This document shows positions 1-11,492 of a stretch of DNA of 64,000 bases, piece by piece (position 1 is the first letter of the stretch; every line of letters starts with the position of its first letter). Under the pieces are notes generated by a model that saw only the letters and a program-made list of their open reading frames with translations, did no database searches and was not told the origin of the DNA. A program made the position numbers and the translations under genes. The DNA lies in the NCBI GenBank assembly GCA_029532415.1, contig JAQOTA010000062.1, positions 62,001 to 126,000 of the forward strand, in the 5' to 3' direction. The stretch comes from Marasmius tenuissimus (Eukaryota; Basidiomycota; Agaricomycetes; Agaricales; Marasmiaceae).

Positions 1-3000
1 CAACATCAACCTCAACGGCGACACCCAGCGACCCTGCAAATTCTCAGGAAGATCCATCACCTCACCTCCCGCAGGATGCCAGCGTTATGAGCCCAGGCCA
101 GTGTTCCGCCTATCTTCAGCGACTCTGTCCAGCTTGCTTCGGCGGGAATATGTTCGGACAATCATTCAACGAGTGAGTCGGGTTCCTCTCTTCTTTGCCT
201 AATCCCTGATACTCACATCGTCGATGCAGAGGTGGGGATATTCATGTCGCACTTGACGGCAACTTTCATCACCGGCACCTGAAATCAGGAGGTGACGGCA
301 CGGACTTTTATGAGTCTTGGAGATTCCTTTCGAAGGCTGAGGTCGACCGTGTGGGGGATCATATTGAAACGGCTCGCCAGAAACCACCACGACAGCGACA
401 GGGCCCTGTTCCGGATGACGTCGTCGATGCGGACGGCGAGGCCTACAAGGCAGCTCGAGGGGAGTCTCAACAGACCCAGAGCAAACGGTTCGACGAAAAC
501 GGGGTCATGGCGCTCGTGTGCAGGCACGATATCCCGTTGCTTGCCGCATCTATTGATACTCCGGGCGAGCAGCAAAAGTTTGCTATTGCCCTCATCGAAG
601 AGTTCTTTTCCATGGTGCCAACCCAAGCTACTGTTGCGGTGTTGTATGACATCGCATGTGTTGTCGACCGAAGTGTCCACATCGTACGTTTTCACGACCC
701 TGCTTTATCAGACTAAATGCATCTAATACATGACCACTTACAGTATGATATCCTGGACGAGCAGGTTGTCTCTCGCACGATATTTGTGACCGCGGTAATG
801 CATGCTTACGGGCACCAATGGAGCTGCCAGTTATACTACAACCCACGTTTACGGAAGGGAATCGGATTGACAGACGGTGAAGGCACAGAAAGGCTGTGGT
901 CCGCGTTACGCAAGTTGATTGGACTTGAACGGCGTTCCTCAGTACGTGCATGTTACTTTGGCATTTCCTATGTTCTCATTGCTCTACACTTCTAGCGTGC
1001 ACGTCGCGTATGGTTACTGGACCGGCAGTGCGATGCGATTGCTCAAAAGCATCGAGAGGACCTTGGGGCCTTTATAAATCGGAAGTTGATCTCACACATT
1101 CAGAAGAAAGAGGCGGATGCGATCAAGATGCTCAGGTCCCATGGAATTCCTCATGAGGAGCTCCGAGCTATGTGGAAAGACCAATGCGAGGCTCAGAGCT
1201 CTCGCGAGGCCAGTAAGCCCTCTTTTGTTTCCACCAAAGGTACATGGCTGATTCTGGCTGGACAGTCGCTCCTGCTCGCATGAAAAAGGAACTTGGGAAA
1301 GTCCTTGGACTTCTGGCTGAGATCGAAACGCTCGAGAGCACAATTGCTACAACGCGTTCGGCTGTGCAGAAGCTCAAGTTCCCACCGACTGACAGTCTAA
1401 TGTATCTCGCAGAGCTCGAGCAAACGCATGCCAGATTGAAGGAAAAGGCTGATGGACTGTACAAGACCCTCAACATCCCCGAAAAACATCCCTCGCTGTC
1501 CAACATCCCCCTTCCATACATCCATACCCTTCTTCTTGCGCACGACCTCAAAACCGACATTCGTAAGCGAGCCATTGCATCCTTCCAAGAGTATGATCAG
1601 ATCGATCAAGCCGTGGGTGGGGTTCACCAGCCAATTGGTGAGCTACATCTTGGTCCATTTGTCATTATCCTCATAAAGTTGTCAGGGACTCGCAACCACC
1701 AGATCGCCCTGAAGAACATGACGAAAAGGAAGGCGACCTTTGCCAATTCTGTGCGAAAGTTCAACCAATTCTGTGCCTATCTCGAAACCAACTACAAGCA
1801 ACACTACAACATCCCCGTACCTCGGCCCCTTCCTGTCACCATCGCTGCGCTGCGAGACTCGGAAACGAATGATTTATGGGAAGATGTTTGGATAACGAAT
1901 TCGAAACCCCCGCCTCGATGGCTGACTGATGACAATGCACGAAAGGGAATACGTGCGGTCCTCAGTCTCGACCGCTGCGCAGAGGAGCGTCTCAGGCTCT
2001 CGAAGGAGTCTAAGAATATCTGCATGTGGTTCCGAGACGAATTGTTCGGCCTCATGGTCATGGTTGAAAAACCAGCTTGTGAGTAATCCTTCCCAATACG
2101 TTCTTCATTTTATTCTAATATTCATGCACGATACAGATATCAAGTACAAGGCGCTCATCACTTTGCGCATCAAGGATCTGCTCCTGCAAGCTGATCTCTG
2201 GTCTACACCGTTTGTGGAGAGAGAAGTCTTCGACGAGCAAATCAAACTCGTAGGACAACATCTCCAGTTGGCTGACGGACCTTCGCCTCCTGCCCGAGGG
2301 CTTCTCAATACACCAAGTCCTCCCAGTACATTACGTGCTCCCGATATCCTGAACGTGGCCGAAATCAAGTCCGACGGTTCGAGCGTGGCTGGACTCCATT
2401 CGGAGGACAATGAAGCGGATCAACATAGGGGTAAACGGGGTGACAACGACTTGGAAAGTGACTCAGAAGGCGACTCGGAAGGGATATCATCAGACGACGA
2501 TGAGGTTGAGCTGCTATGGGCCCGGCGACCGGGAGAAGAGCTCATCGCTGTTGATATCATGAGTGAGCTGGGAGGAGAGGAGTCGGATGGAGACGAAGAT
2601 GATTTGATGCTAACGTGGGCCCCTCCAGTATGTTCTTGCTCCTTTTATCTCTCGAGATGACAGACAATGACAAGCTCTACCTAGGACAACATAACAATTG
2701 ACTCTCTTCTTCCATCCTGCGTCAAGGGCCAAGGATTCCTAAAGATACAGGGCGCCTGGCGCGATCGCCGGCTCATGATGTCTTTAGGAAAGCGGTGGAC
2801 ATTTGACAACTCGGCGTTCCAGAGGATAGATGATCCGCGCGCCAGGCTGGATGACGACTGCATGAACGGCATTGCCCATCTCCTTCTCGAGCGGCACAGA
2901 GGTATAGAGGGTGACTTATGTGCCTACCTCTCCACCTTCACGGTACCCGAGCTCCTCAAATCAAGTTCTCCTTCGCAGAGCATCTGGCGGACGATTCGAC

Positions 3001-3481
3001 CGAGTCAGTACTGGACCAAGAATAAGTGGCTTATTCCAATCCATTCGCGATCACTGGAACATTGGGCACTCGCGGTTGTAGATGCAAAGACTCGTCGTAT
3101 TCACCTCTTTGATAGCTTGGGATCAAAGAGCTTCCTTACTGAATGGCTACCGGTGAGTACTCGGGTTTACTATAGATCTTTCCCGTTACTAATGTCTCTC
3201 CTCAGCGAATTCAAATCGTCGTCACCCGCTTGGTGAAGCTGGCACAAGATCAGGGCTATACCCTGGCGTCGACGACTTTCCTCTGCCTGTTAGATTGGAG
3301 TGCACAGCCGCTTGACATCGTGAGGAGGCAGAGCAATGACTACGACTGTGGTATTTGGGTTCTATGGGTTGTGGCGGCCGTGACTCGAGGGTTTGATTAC
3401 GCTTATCTGGAGGAAAAGGACATAGTACGGTTTAGGAATTACCTTGCGCGGACAATCCGATCTTTACCTCTATTAGAGTAG
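1..3481 (+). CDS. KDZ transposase fused to Ulp1-like C48 protease (5' end outside window)
   Basis: Likely exons: <1-172, 230-683, 744-941, 996-1212, 1266-1637, 1686-2078, 2137-2627, 2685-3152 and 3206-3481; all joins keep frame. The N-terminal half is a Kyakuja-Dileera-Zisupton transposase. It has a CPACF segment near 136-150, LDGNF near 253 (first acidic residue), YDIAC near 646 (second Asp) and GTERLWSALRKL near 883 (the Glu). A charged linker (2400-2620) leads to a Ulp1/SENP cysteine protease domain with EHWALAVVD (His), FDS (Asp) and NDYDCGIWVLW (Cys). Such fusions are known in fungal KDZ elements, where the transposase mobilises DNA and the protease may remove SUMO. No stop or frameshift is seen, so this part looks potentially functional. 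Terminal repeats were not found because the left end lies outside the window. Confidence 0.9.
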
Positions 3482-3867
3482 TAACTCTTGTAGTCTCTCT
3501 TATGCGAGTTTGTATATATATAAAAATTCAGTTCATCTATTCATGTCAAATCAAGTGTCGACTCAACAGAGATTTGCGCGCACGACGCAAAATTCGATGC
3601 AAAACTCGAATGCCCACGGCGAGATGCGAACACACGCGCTCATAGGCGTACAGCGAAGAACAAATCTAGTGGTCGGACGAGAAACCCTCTGCACCACAGC
3701 AGCTTTTAATCTGCGTACTCAAAGGTGTACATGAGAGGACTTCACCAATTGACTTGAACAATGAATTGGCACAATAAATTGTTGTAACAAGTACTCAATC
3801 GCAGATACAGAGCAACTACAGAGCAATACAGAGCAAGAAGACTTAGAGATAAGGTCAAAGACTAAGA
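3482..3867. other. Intergenic, 386 bp
   Basis: This stretch holds the 3' flank of the KDZ-Ulp1 gene, with an AT-rich TATATATATAAA run near 3514-3526. A tRNA-like patch around 3620-3720 does not fold as a tRNA. No gene is seen. Confidence 0.5.
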
Positions 3868-4318
3868 CTACATGGCTGGCGCCCATTTCTGAAAGCCACT
3901 ATCTCCAATAATCTGGTCGAGCAAGGCTTCCCAGGGAACGTCGGTGTTTTCGAGGGGCGAGACATTCCCTTGGCGAACCTGCTCTTCATGGTGTGTAGCC
4001 TCATTCAAGATCGTCACGTAGACCTCCTGGTCAGGGGCTTCAGTAACACATTCCGGAGGTAGTGAACATCAAACATCTCACCAGTCCTTGAGCGAGGCGA
4101 CCACGAGAACGCTCCGGTTCGGGCCATACCTTGAACCACTCATCCCACACCTTGGCTGTGAAGGGAGCCATTTCACCGCGTTTGAACTGAGGGTTCTGAT
4201 CCCTGAAAACCTTGAGGACGGGCGCTGCTGCAAAGCAGAAGTCCGACTGCGAGCGTTGTTTCGGTGTGAAGTTGGATTGATAGGGATTGGCCCTTTTGGA
4301 AGTGTCACCCGGGCCCAT
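3868..4318 (-). CDS. Small protein of unknown function (131 aa)
   Basis: There are two exons, 4082-4318 and 3868-4026, with a 55-nt GT..AG intron. Both exons have lengths divisible by three. The protein is polar and includes FRDQNPQFKRGEM and VWDEWFKVWPE, then an acidic C-terminus ending in QKWAPAM. The basic and aromatic middle part is faintly reminiscent of HMG-box helices, but I cannot assign a family. It lies between the KDZ element and a divergent pair of unrecognised genes and could be cargo of the element or an unrelated small gene. The ATG at 4318 is the first in frame. The clean splice junction is the main support. Confidence 0.55.
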
Positions 4319-4667
4319 GATGAAGAGCTATTAAAAACATACAATCAGTGATTGATCTCGGCCAGCGCAACATAGGCACTGAGACATACCAATAATCAAG
4401 GGTTGAGTACTGAGTGTTTGAGTATTTCGCCTGGTTTTTCGCTGGGTTGGCTTGTAAGGAGAAAAACGGTTTGAGATGGTGGGGACTTGCAAGTAAACCT
4501 TAATTCTGGAACTGCTCAGTTCCATTCGGCAGCGACGGCTGCACCGGCAATGGGCGCGACCGCTGAAACACTCAATGACCCGGTAATCCGGCAGTAGCAA
4601 AGTTGCCGGAGGAGTGTAATGCGAAGGAAGCTTTCACTTGAGACTACAACATAGATTTACTACAACA
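4319..4667. other. Intergenic, 349 bp
   Basis: This is the promoter side of the 131-aa gene on the minus strand and the 3' flank of the next minus-strand gene. No feature was recognised. Confidence 0.4.
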
Positions 4668-5081
4668 TTACATGTGCTGAGTATGGCCAAGCTGCTTGAG
4701 ATAATATGCATCCTGCAGACCCAATATCCCACCCTCCAAGAATGCGCAATAAATGTCATCGATCCATCGCGCAACATCATCAATGTCGGCCCTCAATTCT
4801 TCAGCTTCCTTCCATTCTGGAGTGACACCCCTGTAGTAATACATATGGCGTTGAATATTCGAAATTTCTTGAGACATAGCGTGAATTGGCAGTCTGGAGT
4901 CGTCCAAATACGAAGGAGGGAGATAACCTTCGTAAGGGACTGGGGTTATGAAAGTCTTGTAGATGGTGTCGACAAAGAATGCTCGATTCTTCACTTGCAA
5001 TGCGAATTTCTGGTGTATCTTCCGTACAGTCTCAATCCGAGCACTACCAGGAGGCTTTTCGTTCGAGCTATATGGGTCCAT
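4668..5081 (-). CDS. Protein of unknown function (137 aa)
   Basis: This single-exon frame starts at the ATG at 5081, with sequence MDPYSSNEK and onward. The open frame runs upstream to about 5162 but without another ATG there. Visible composition includes RKIHQKFALQVKNRAFF and a Tyr-rich, acidic C-terminal half (MYYYRGVTPEWKEAEEL, then WIDDIYCAFLEGG). It looks like a folded, mostly helical protein rather than a chance frame. No family was recognised. It is divergently arranged with the large gene at 5192, 110 bp away, so the two probably share a promoter. An upstream exon cannot be excluded. Confidence 0.55.
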   Translation of the reverse strand: MDPYSSNEKPPGSARIETVRKIHQKFALQVKNRAFFVDTIYKTFITPVPYEGYLPPSYLDDSRLPIHAMSQEISNIQRHMYYYRGVTPEWKEAEELRADIDDVARWIDDIYCAFLEGGILGLQDAYYLKQLGHTQHM

Positions 5082-5191
5082 GATGCGTTGAGATGATGTA
5101 GACACAGTAGAATAAGCAGCGTATACGCACCTTTCTTCAATGTTCTGATAGTCATTTGACAAAGGAGCAATTCACAGACCAAGAGGTCGTC
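5082..5191. promoter_or_regulatory. Divergent promoter between two unrecognised genes
   Basis: Only 110 bp separates the ATG of the minus-strand gene (5081) from the first in-frame ATG of the plus-strand gene (5192). This implies a shared bidirectional promoter, or that one of the starts lies further upstream. No clear TATA box was seen. Confidence 0.4.
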
Positions 5192-7236
5192 ATGTTGGCC
5201 GAGGCTCGAGGGTTCAGCGTCCAACGTTCTGGAGATGCTCCACTTTCCGCTGCTCAAACCACCGGACCTCCAACCCCCTCACAAGCCTCGTCTTCAAGCC
5301 ATGTCACCGAAGATGCTGCTATTCCCTCTGCTACCGCCGCCTCGAAAAAGAACAAGACTCGTGCAAAGGCCGCCGATAAGATCGAGGACCCTGACGATTC
5401 CGGTGACGAGGGTCAAGACCAGCAGCTGCATCAACTGGTGCTGGGAGTTGCTAGTGAGTGCACGATTCAGCTTTCCCTGTGCTCCGGACTAATGTAACTT
5501 CAATAGAAAAAAACAACGTCAAGTTCAGCCGAAGCGGTATGCTCCCATGGAACACCTTCGCGCGCGAATGTTACAACGGGGGCATACAGATCCAGAACTA
5601 CCCTCGTGGAGTGACGCTACCCTGGAACATGCCGGAAGATAAGAAGCTACGCAAGAAGGGGGTGCGGAACCTATCCAAAGGCGACCAAGCAAAGCTCGCC
5701 GCAGCATGCGCCCCTCAAGCAGAGCATCCCCTCAAGTTCCAGACGTTCACGCCCGCTGGTAAGGCCATTCTTGCACACTGACGTACCCTTATTGCCATAT
5801 TGCTCACCCTTGCTTCGTAGAAATCCAAGCCTGCATCAGGCCCATTGCCATCCTCGCGCCCGATAGTGATGGCCACAGGGTAGAGATCTTTGCAGACAAG
5901 ATTGATGAGCTGGCTAAGAAAAAGCCTATCATCAAGACCGAGGTGAACGATTCTGCGATGGCCGTGGATGAGCCGGACGAACTTGCAGGTACTCGCAAGT
6001 CAAGTCGCTCAACCACCAGGAGCGTGCGTTTCGGTACTGCTGATCCCCAAGACGAGGAAATCGACGAACTCGCAGAGGGTCTAATGTCTGACGACGACCC
6101 CTTCGGTATCCTTAGCACTCAGGACGATGACGATGGGGATTATGGGTCTCCACAGAAGCGTAAGTCCTCCTCCTCCCATTGTTATGTATAACTGTCCTGA
6201 CGTGGTTTTTACAGACAAGCGCAAGAGAGTCAAGAAGGCCACGGACAAGGGGAAGGGTCGTATGGTAGGCTCAACCCCAACCACGCCAACTACCCCAACG
6301 CCGATGACGGCTCGCCGTGTGCAGGATGATACAACTCCAAAAGGTATGTACCACGGTGAAATGCCCCGATATAACTGTCTAATAATACGCGGCATCGCAA
6401 TAGCACCGAAACGGAAGCCTCCTCCTGAGAGCGAAGCAACCTCTGCCAAACGACCCAAGGCCGAACAATCTGCAAGCGCAACAGAACCGCAGCCCCAGGG
6501 TTTTACGTTGTTCGGGCGCATCGCAGGTAAACTCTTTTCGTCCATGCCCCCCCTGATTCAGGACTGACACCCGTTTACAGAAAATGCGCGTAAGGCCCCA
6601 ACGTCTGCACAGCGGATCCCAGCTGTGGATTTCGGCTTCCAGCCTGTCCTGTCCTCCATCTCCTCTGCTCGTACTCATGAGCCCCCATCTCGAAATGCGA
6701 GTATCGCCTCCACCTCCACGCCGAGCGCCCCGCCCATCGCTACCGCTCCTACTCGTGAGCCCCCATCCCGAAGTACGAGTGCCGCCTCCAATTCCGCATC
6801 TACGCCGACTGCTCCCTCAACCCCTACCACCGCTAGGGCGGGCTTCGGCGCCGCACGCCCCAGAAGAGTCCAAGTCCAGGATGGGGGGAGAGCTGCTACT
6901 GCCCCGCGTACGGAGCCACCTATCACTATGATTCAGCAGCAGCAGCAGCTCCCCGTGGCCCCCGAAGCTACTATTGGGCTTCCCCCACCGAACCCCGCCG
7001 CTGCGCCCGCTCAATCCCATCCTGTAGCCAACCTCGCAGGTCCATCACATTCGGCCTATCCTCACCCAGCCCCTACTGCCGTAGCACCCCTACAACAAGC
7101 AGATATGCTGCAGTTGCTCCAGAACCTGCAGAATGTCAACCCGCTGCTGCTGCAGCATTTTCTAGTGGCTCTACAAACCACTCAGGGAGCTGGTGCTGGA
7201 GGCTTTGGTACAGGAGGACCTGGAAGCTCGTCCTAG
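5192..7236 (+). CDS. Large low-complexity protein of unknown function (about 586 aa)
   Basis: There are six exons, 5192-5453, 5507-5758, 5821-6159, 6215-6343, 6404-6526 and 6581-7236. All introns are GT..AG and every junction keeps frame (1761 nt in total). Residues about 90-175 look folded, with motifs LPWNTFARECYNGG and IQNYPRGVTLPWNMPEDKK. The rest is disordered: acidic (DDDDGDYG), basic patches (KRKRVKKATDKGKG and APKRKPPP, possible nuclear signals), then a Pro/Ser/Ala/Thr-rich C-terminus with a short Gln run. The architecture suggests a nuclear or DNA-associated protein, but that is inference. Its position beside a KDZ element makes transposon cargo possible. The start is uncertain because the frame is open further upstream. 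Confidence 0.65.
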
Positions 7237-9113
7237 AGTTGTTGTCTTGCTCACCGCCCCCTTCGAGAGTATATAGGTGCACGATATCTCATTTCTTGAT
7301 ACATGGTACAATCTGTATGGTAATCGTAGCTACATCTATATGAGCACCCTCCTGCCCCAATACTACCTCATTCTGCCATGTCGCATGAGAGTGCCCATTG
7401 AGACCGCCTTGGAGATACTGGTGCAAGACCAGTTCGGCGTGTTTCCCACACGATTAGAAGAGTACCTAATAGGGTAGCGCCTGCCTGTCACAAGTGATGC
7501 CAGGGGTGCGTTGGGGACCAGGAAGGGTAGACGAGCACGAGGATGTCTTACTCGTGATTCAACAGCAATTCATTCCAATCCTACGCCGTTGGAGCCCAAA
7601 AATTTGATGTGCGTTTCGCTTCGGCCATCCCAACTGATGGTACGATTAAATTCTTGCGTTTGGCTCGTATACAGCGCCTTGAAGGAGTAACGAACCCTGG
7701 GTCCTTAACGGAAGAGTGAGTCATCCCTTTGTTCTGATTATGCTGGTCCCACCGGTCGAATACTGACACTAGGTTCCTCCATACTTCCTCCTTAGCTTAC
7801 TACCAAATGACGCTGGTGAGTCTGCCTCTTTGATATCGATCTTTTAACGCTATGGCGTAGTCTAGTGTTGTTATCCAAGCGATCGGGAACTTCGATGGAA
7901 ATATCTATCTTGACAACTGTTGGAGGTCTGGATCTGAGCTGATTATCTATATACGACTCTGTGCCAGCTTTTACTCTCCATAGGTGAGTGGCGCCTCCAA
8001 TTCTCTCGGCTCTGTACTGGGTATCGAGTCGTCGCGGTGCTGATATCTGTTGGAACAGCCCTCTGTAGCCTCACATGTAGTACACGGGTCGACATTTTAC
8101 CATCATTGGATAGAGCTGGGTACATCGCACATCCAAAGCAGAAGAAAATCTGAAGGGTTTGAATGCGACAGAGGTGGCGGACTTTATGGCAGGAGAACGC
8201 TGGCATCGTGGCAGGGTACAGCCCAGCTCCCACGCGTTACCACTTTGGACTGAACCACCACCACCATCGCTTCTCTAACGGCGAACGAAGTTCCACCCAT
8301 TGCCGCCCAGCCTCTCTTCCCTCGTATGAAGTAGGTTTATGTGGCGACGGCGAGCTTCTGCCTCGCCTCTGTCGAGTTTGACATTCTGGCGGTGCCGAGG
8401 ACACGAACGATTAACAAATCCACGATCAAACGGAGGTTCCCCACTGGCTTTGACCGCGCGCAAATCACGACGCAAACTCAAGACCTGTTGGCGGCGACGG
8501 TAACGCTTCAAGTTCACATGTTCTTCGAATTTGGACAGACAGGATACCCTTACCTACTCTCAACTCTGGAATATCGATAGATGGCTCATTGACGATCATG
8601 CCGCACGATCAGTGAGATTGGTTGTCCCAACGTGACTCACAAATATCTATGAGCAATCGCGTCGCTTCTGGCTCGTTCCATCCTCAACGAGCAACATTCC
8701 GCGATGATTTTCGACCCAGGTGTATCCTGCTCTCGCTTCTTGGCCTACGCCGTAGCAAAGTTGGAAAATGAATTGATAATACCAGTTCAGCACGGAGAGC
8801 GCCGATCTCGTGGGCATCTGTTCTCCTGTGAGCAACCAGCGTATTTGTATTACTAAATGGCTGATTTATATTCCCGCTGTACTAGATCAGGCAGTGGTTG
8901 TTTAGTTCATATCGAGCGACTGCGATCGGCTCTCTTTGGCGAAGTCTCAGTCTCAGTATTTGCTAGGCATCTCTCAACCTTGATATAGAATTGCTTTTGC
9001 TTGACATGAGTATAGTCAGCGCACTGGCTTCCGGAAGTTAAAAGGATAAGCCTGCTCTCAGAACAGATAAAAAACTAAACCTCCGCCCTATCCTCACAGA
9101 TACTCCGCACAAC
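7237..9113. other. Intergenic, 1.9 kb
   Basis: I see only short, unconvincing open frames with no recognisable domain, splice pattern or repeat. The last 100 bp is the promoter of the seven-TM gene, with TTAAAAGG near 9037 and GATAAAAAAC near 9066. Confidence 0.5.
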
Positions 9114-10749
9114 ATGGCCTCGGATGAAGAAATCTTGAGGCAACTTGCGGAAACTTATACCTCCGTTGAGAGAGTCATTGTTCAACCTATCGCCACAGTC
9201 TCGGTACGCTCCTCGTCATCACTATGGAGCTCTACCTTTCTCTTACAACCACTTCAGACGATGTTTCTGATATATGGTACTAAGTCGAAATCTATGTTGA
9301 TCTTCTCGCGAGGGCTACTAATTACTTTCACAGGGATGTATATCATTATATTTGGGTTGTCTATCAATGTCTTTTGGCAGCGCCGTGAATCTTCCGCCTC
9401 GAAAACATACACAAGATGGATTATCGCCCTTTTTGTTTTGGCCACGATCTACAACGCTGCCACTGCATGGCTCTATATAGAACAAAGCCTCGTTGCCTTC
9501 AACGCCGCCAAGACGAGAGGTTATATATCTCTCTTCAAATCCCTCTACAATAGACTTTCGCCCTCCGAATACGCTGCACGATTGTACGTGTCTCCGACTC
9601 AAGTTTCACATGTGGGGTGTAAATACTGAGGTAGTGCTTCCTACGAAGTGGTTTGAATACGTTTTCTTCCGGCATAATGAGGTGAGTCTCACGTCTTCCT
9701 CCAATCTCCGCACCTAACCGGCTCGCCTGCCTGATAGCTGTATCTTCGATTACTTGATGGTACGTTTTCCAACCAATAGTGGGCACTCAGACTTGATCCT
9801 GAGGGATCTTATACCTCCAATAGGTTCACCGTTGCTATATTATCTGGGGATATAACAAGTGGATCCTCTATCCTTTCGCTGTTGTTTTGGTCATTGGAAA
9901 CAGTGAGTAACCCGCACATATAGCGACTCCCCACAATTCCCATATTTTCTTATCCCTTGTTGCCAGCAATAGGCCTTGTGCTCACTGCAACGCTGACCTC
10001 GGCCTACTATCACCATAACATAGTTCTCTATAACAGGTCCAACCGTATATTGCAGGTAGTTGCCATAATTTCTGTCATATACAGCTCTCTATTAACCCTG
10101 CTAACGGGTGCGTTCATATGTTTCCGAAAGTGTAATCCTTCAACTGATTGATGACGGTTTGCAGCTGGTCGCATCTGGTGGACGGTCCGTCAAGTAGGAC
10201 AGATCACAGGAAGTAGGGTCTACACAAAGTACAAGACAATCCTCGCAACAATGTATGCTACTGATGAGCTTGCAGTGTGTCTTTTAGCTCTTATTGACCA
10301 ACCAATTGATCCTGCAGCCTCGAATCCGGACTTCTTTACTCTGCCACGCTGTTGGTCGCGACACTTTTGCCGTTGGTCATAGACCCCAAAAATTTAGGCC
10401 AAGGCTCTATCGACTTCAGTGTCATCTCCACTCAAATGTCGGTCAGTACCTACCCCTTGTTCATCTCGATAGCTTGATTTATTGAACACCCCCGGGAGTT
10501 TAGGGAATTGCTCCAACCCTCATAGTTGTACGGATTGCGCATGGGCAATCTGTGGAAAGTGTTCAGCAAATGGTATCGACACTGCAATTTGCCGAAGGTG
10601 CCAGAAATAATTCTCAGCACCAATCCGGGGCTATCCATGGCACTGTCGATGTTCGGCAATCTCTGGCGGGAGTTAATGAAAGAGGTACCGTGGGAAGACT
10701 TGAGATAGACAAACCGCCCTCGGAATTGACTGGCCCAAACGTGGTGTGA
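9114..10749 (+). CDS. Seven-transmembrane fungal membrane protein, intact copy (369 aa)
   Basis: There are ten exons: 9114-9203, 9258-9276 (a 19-nt microexon), 9334-9587, 9635-9681, 9738-9759, 9824-9902, 9967-10107, 10165-10252, 10318-10441 and 10504-10749. They sum to 1110 nt with consistent phases. The family marks are MYIIIFG (a TM segment), VHRCYIIWGY, AGRIWW, LESGLLYS and GIAPTLIVVRI followed by a cytosolic tail. This layout matches a large, functionally uncharacterised family of agaricomycete seven-helix proteins, many encoded in expanded clusters. A receptor-like or transport role is conjecture. Two broken relatives lie at 21866-23470 and 59807-61451 with the same exon plan. The exon 3 to exon 4 junction is the least certain. 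Confidence 0.8.
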
Positions 10750-11492
10750 GATGCGGGGAATCGGGATGCAGTGACCTCGGTACGGAGAGCGATAATGGAT
10801 CATTGCATGCCTTCCCGGTACATACACTCGAAATAATACTGTACTTCGGGCCTTACCATATAATCATATTCATTTCATACTGAATTCGTGCACTTCCTGT
10901 GAAGGGGCCATGGGTTTGGGTTCAAAATGCCTGTCCATAGTAGGCATGCTAGGCAAACGAGATTTTGCACCTATTCAGGTCATCTTAGCATCATATCTTC
11001 GCTTTATACGATAGTGGTGGTTGCCAGATTCGACGCCGAGCTCGTGGACGCGACTCGAGTCCTGACCGCGTCGATAAATCAAACTCACGTGATGAGAATT
11101 TGTAACGTGACTCAAAATTTCCTTCCCAGAGTCTCAGTTTGCACTTCTTCCCTGGGATTCCCCTTAGCCTCCCTTAGCCTACCCGCTCCTCTAGTTGCTA
11201 CCCCTCATTCATCGGCGACTCTAGTCCCTAAAGTCAGCCAAAGAGATGTGTTTGCCCCAATCTGACCCGCCAAACCATCAGTGCCGCGGTGCTTCGAATA
11301 GCTTCGAATCCGGCGATCGAGCAGCTCACCTGGCCTCATCTGCCCACGCCCCGATGACTTTGAATGCCATCTAGTCAAAATTCGTTCTCAAATGCGGATA
11401 AGCTTCAGCCATGGCATCCCATTGTGTCGCACTTTTCAAGTTTTGGGCTCGCTATCTGTACGGGATTACCAACGACTTGATACCGGAACATG
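10750..11492. other. Intergenic, 743 bp
   Basis: This lies between the 3' end of the seven-TM gene and the 3' end of the peroxygenase gene. A patch around 11260-11400 (with ATCAGTGCCGC) resembles sequence around 21240-21350, suggesting an old dispersed repeat. No gene is seen. Confidence 0.4.

Noticed and set aside
292..726. 144-aa frame overlapping the KDZ transposase
   Set aside because: It is a shadow of the transposase exons in another frame, crosses their introns and has no domain.
3600..3740. tRNA-like boxes on the minus strand (GTGCAGAGGG and TGTTCGCATC)
   Set aside because: The T-stem and acceptor stem do not pair, so it is not a tRNA; at most a degraded tRNA-derived repeat.
5192..7236. 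TET/JBP dioxygenase gene near the KDZ element
   Set aside because: Known associations prompted the search, but no dioxygenase HxD or similar motif was seen in any of the neighbouring genes.
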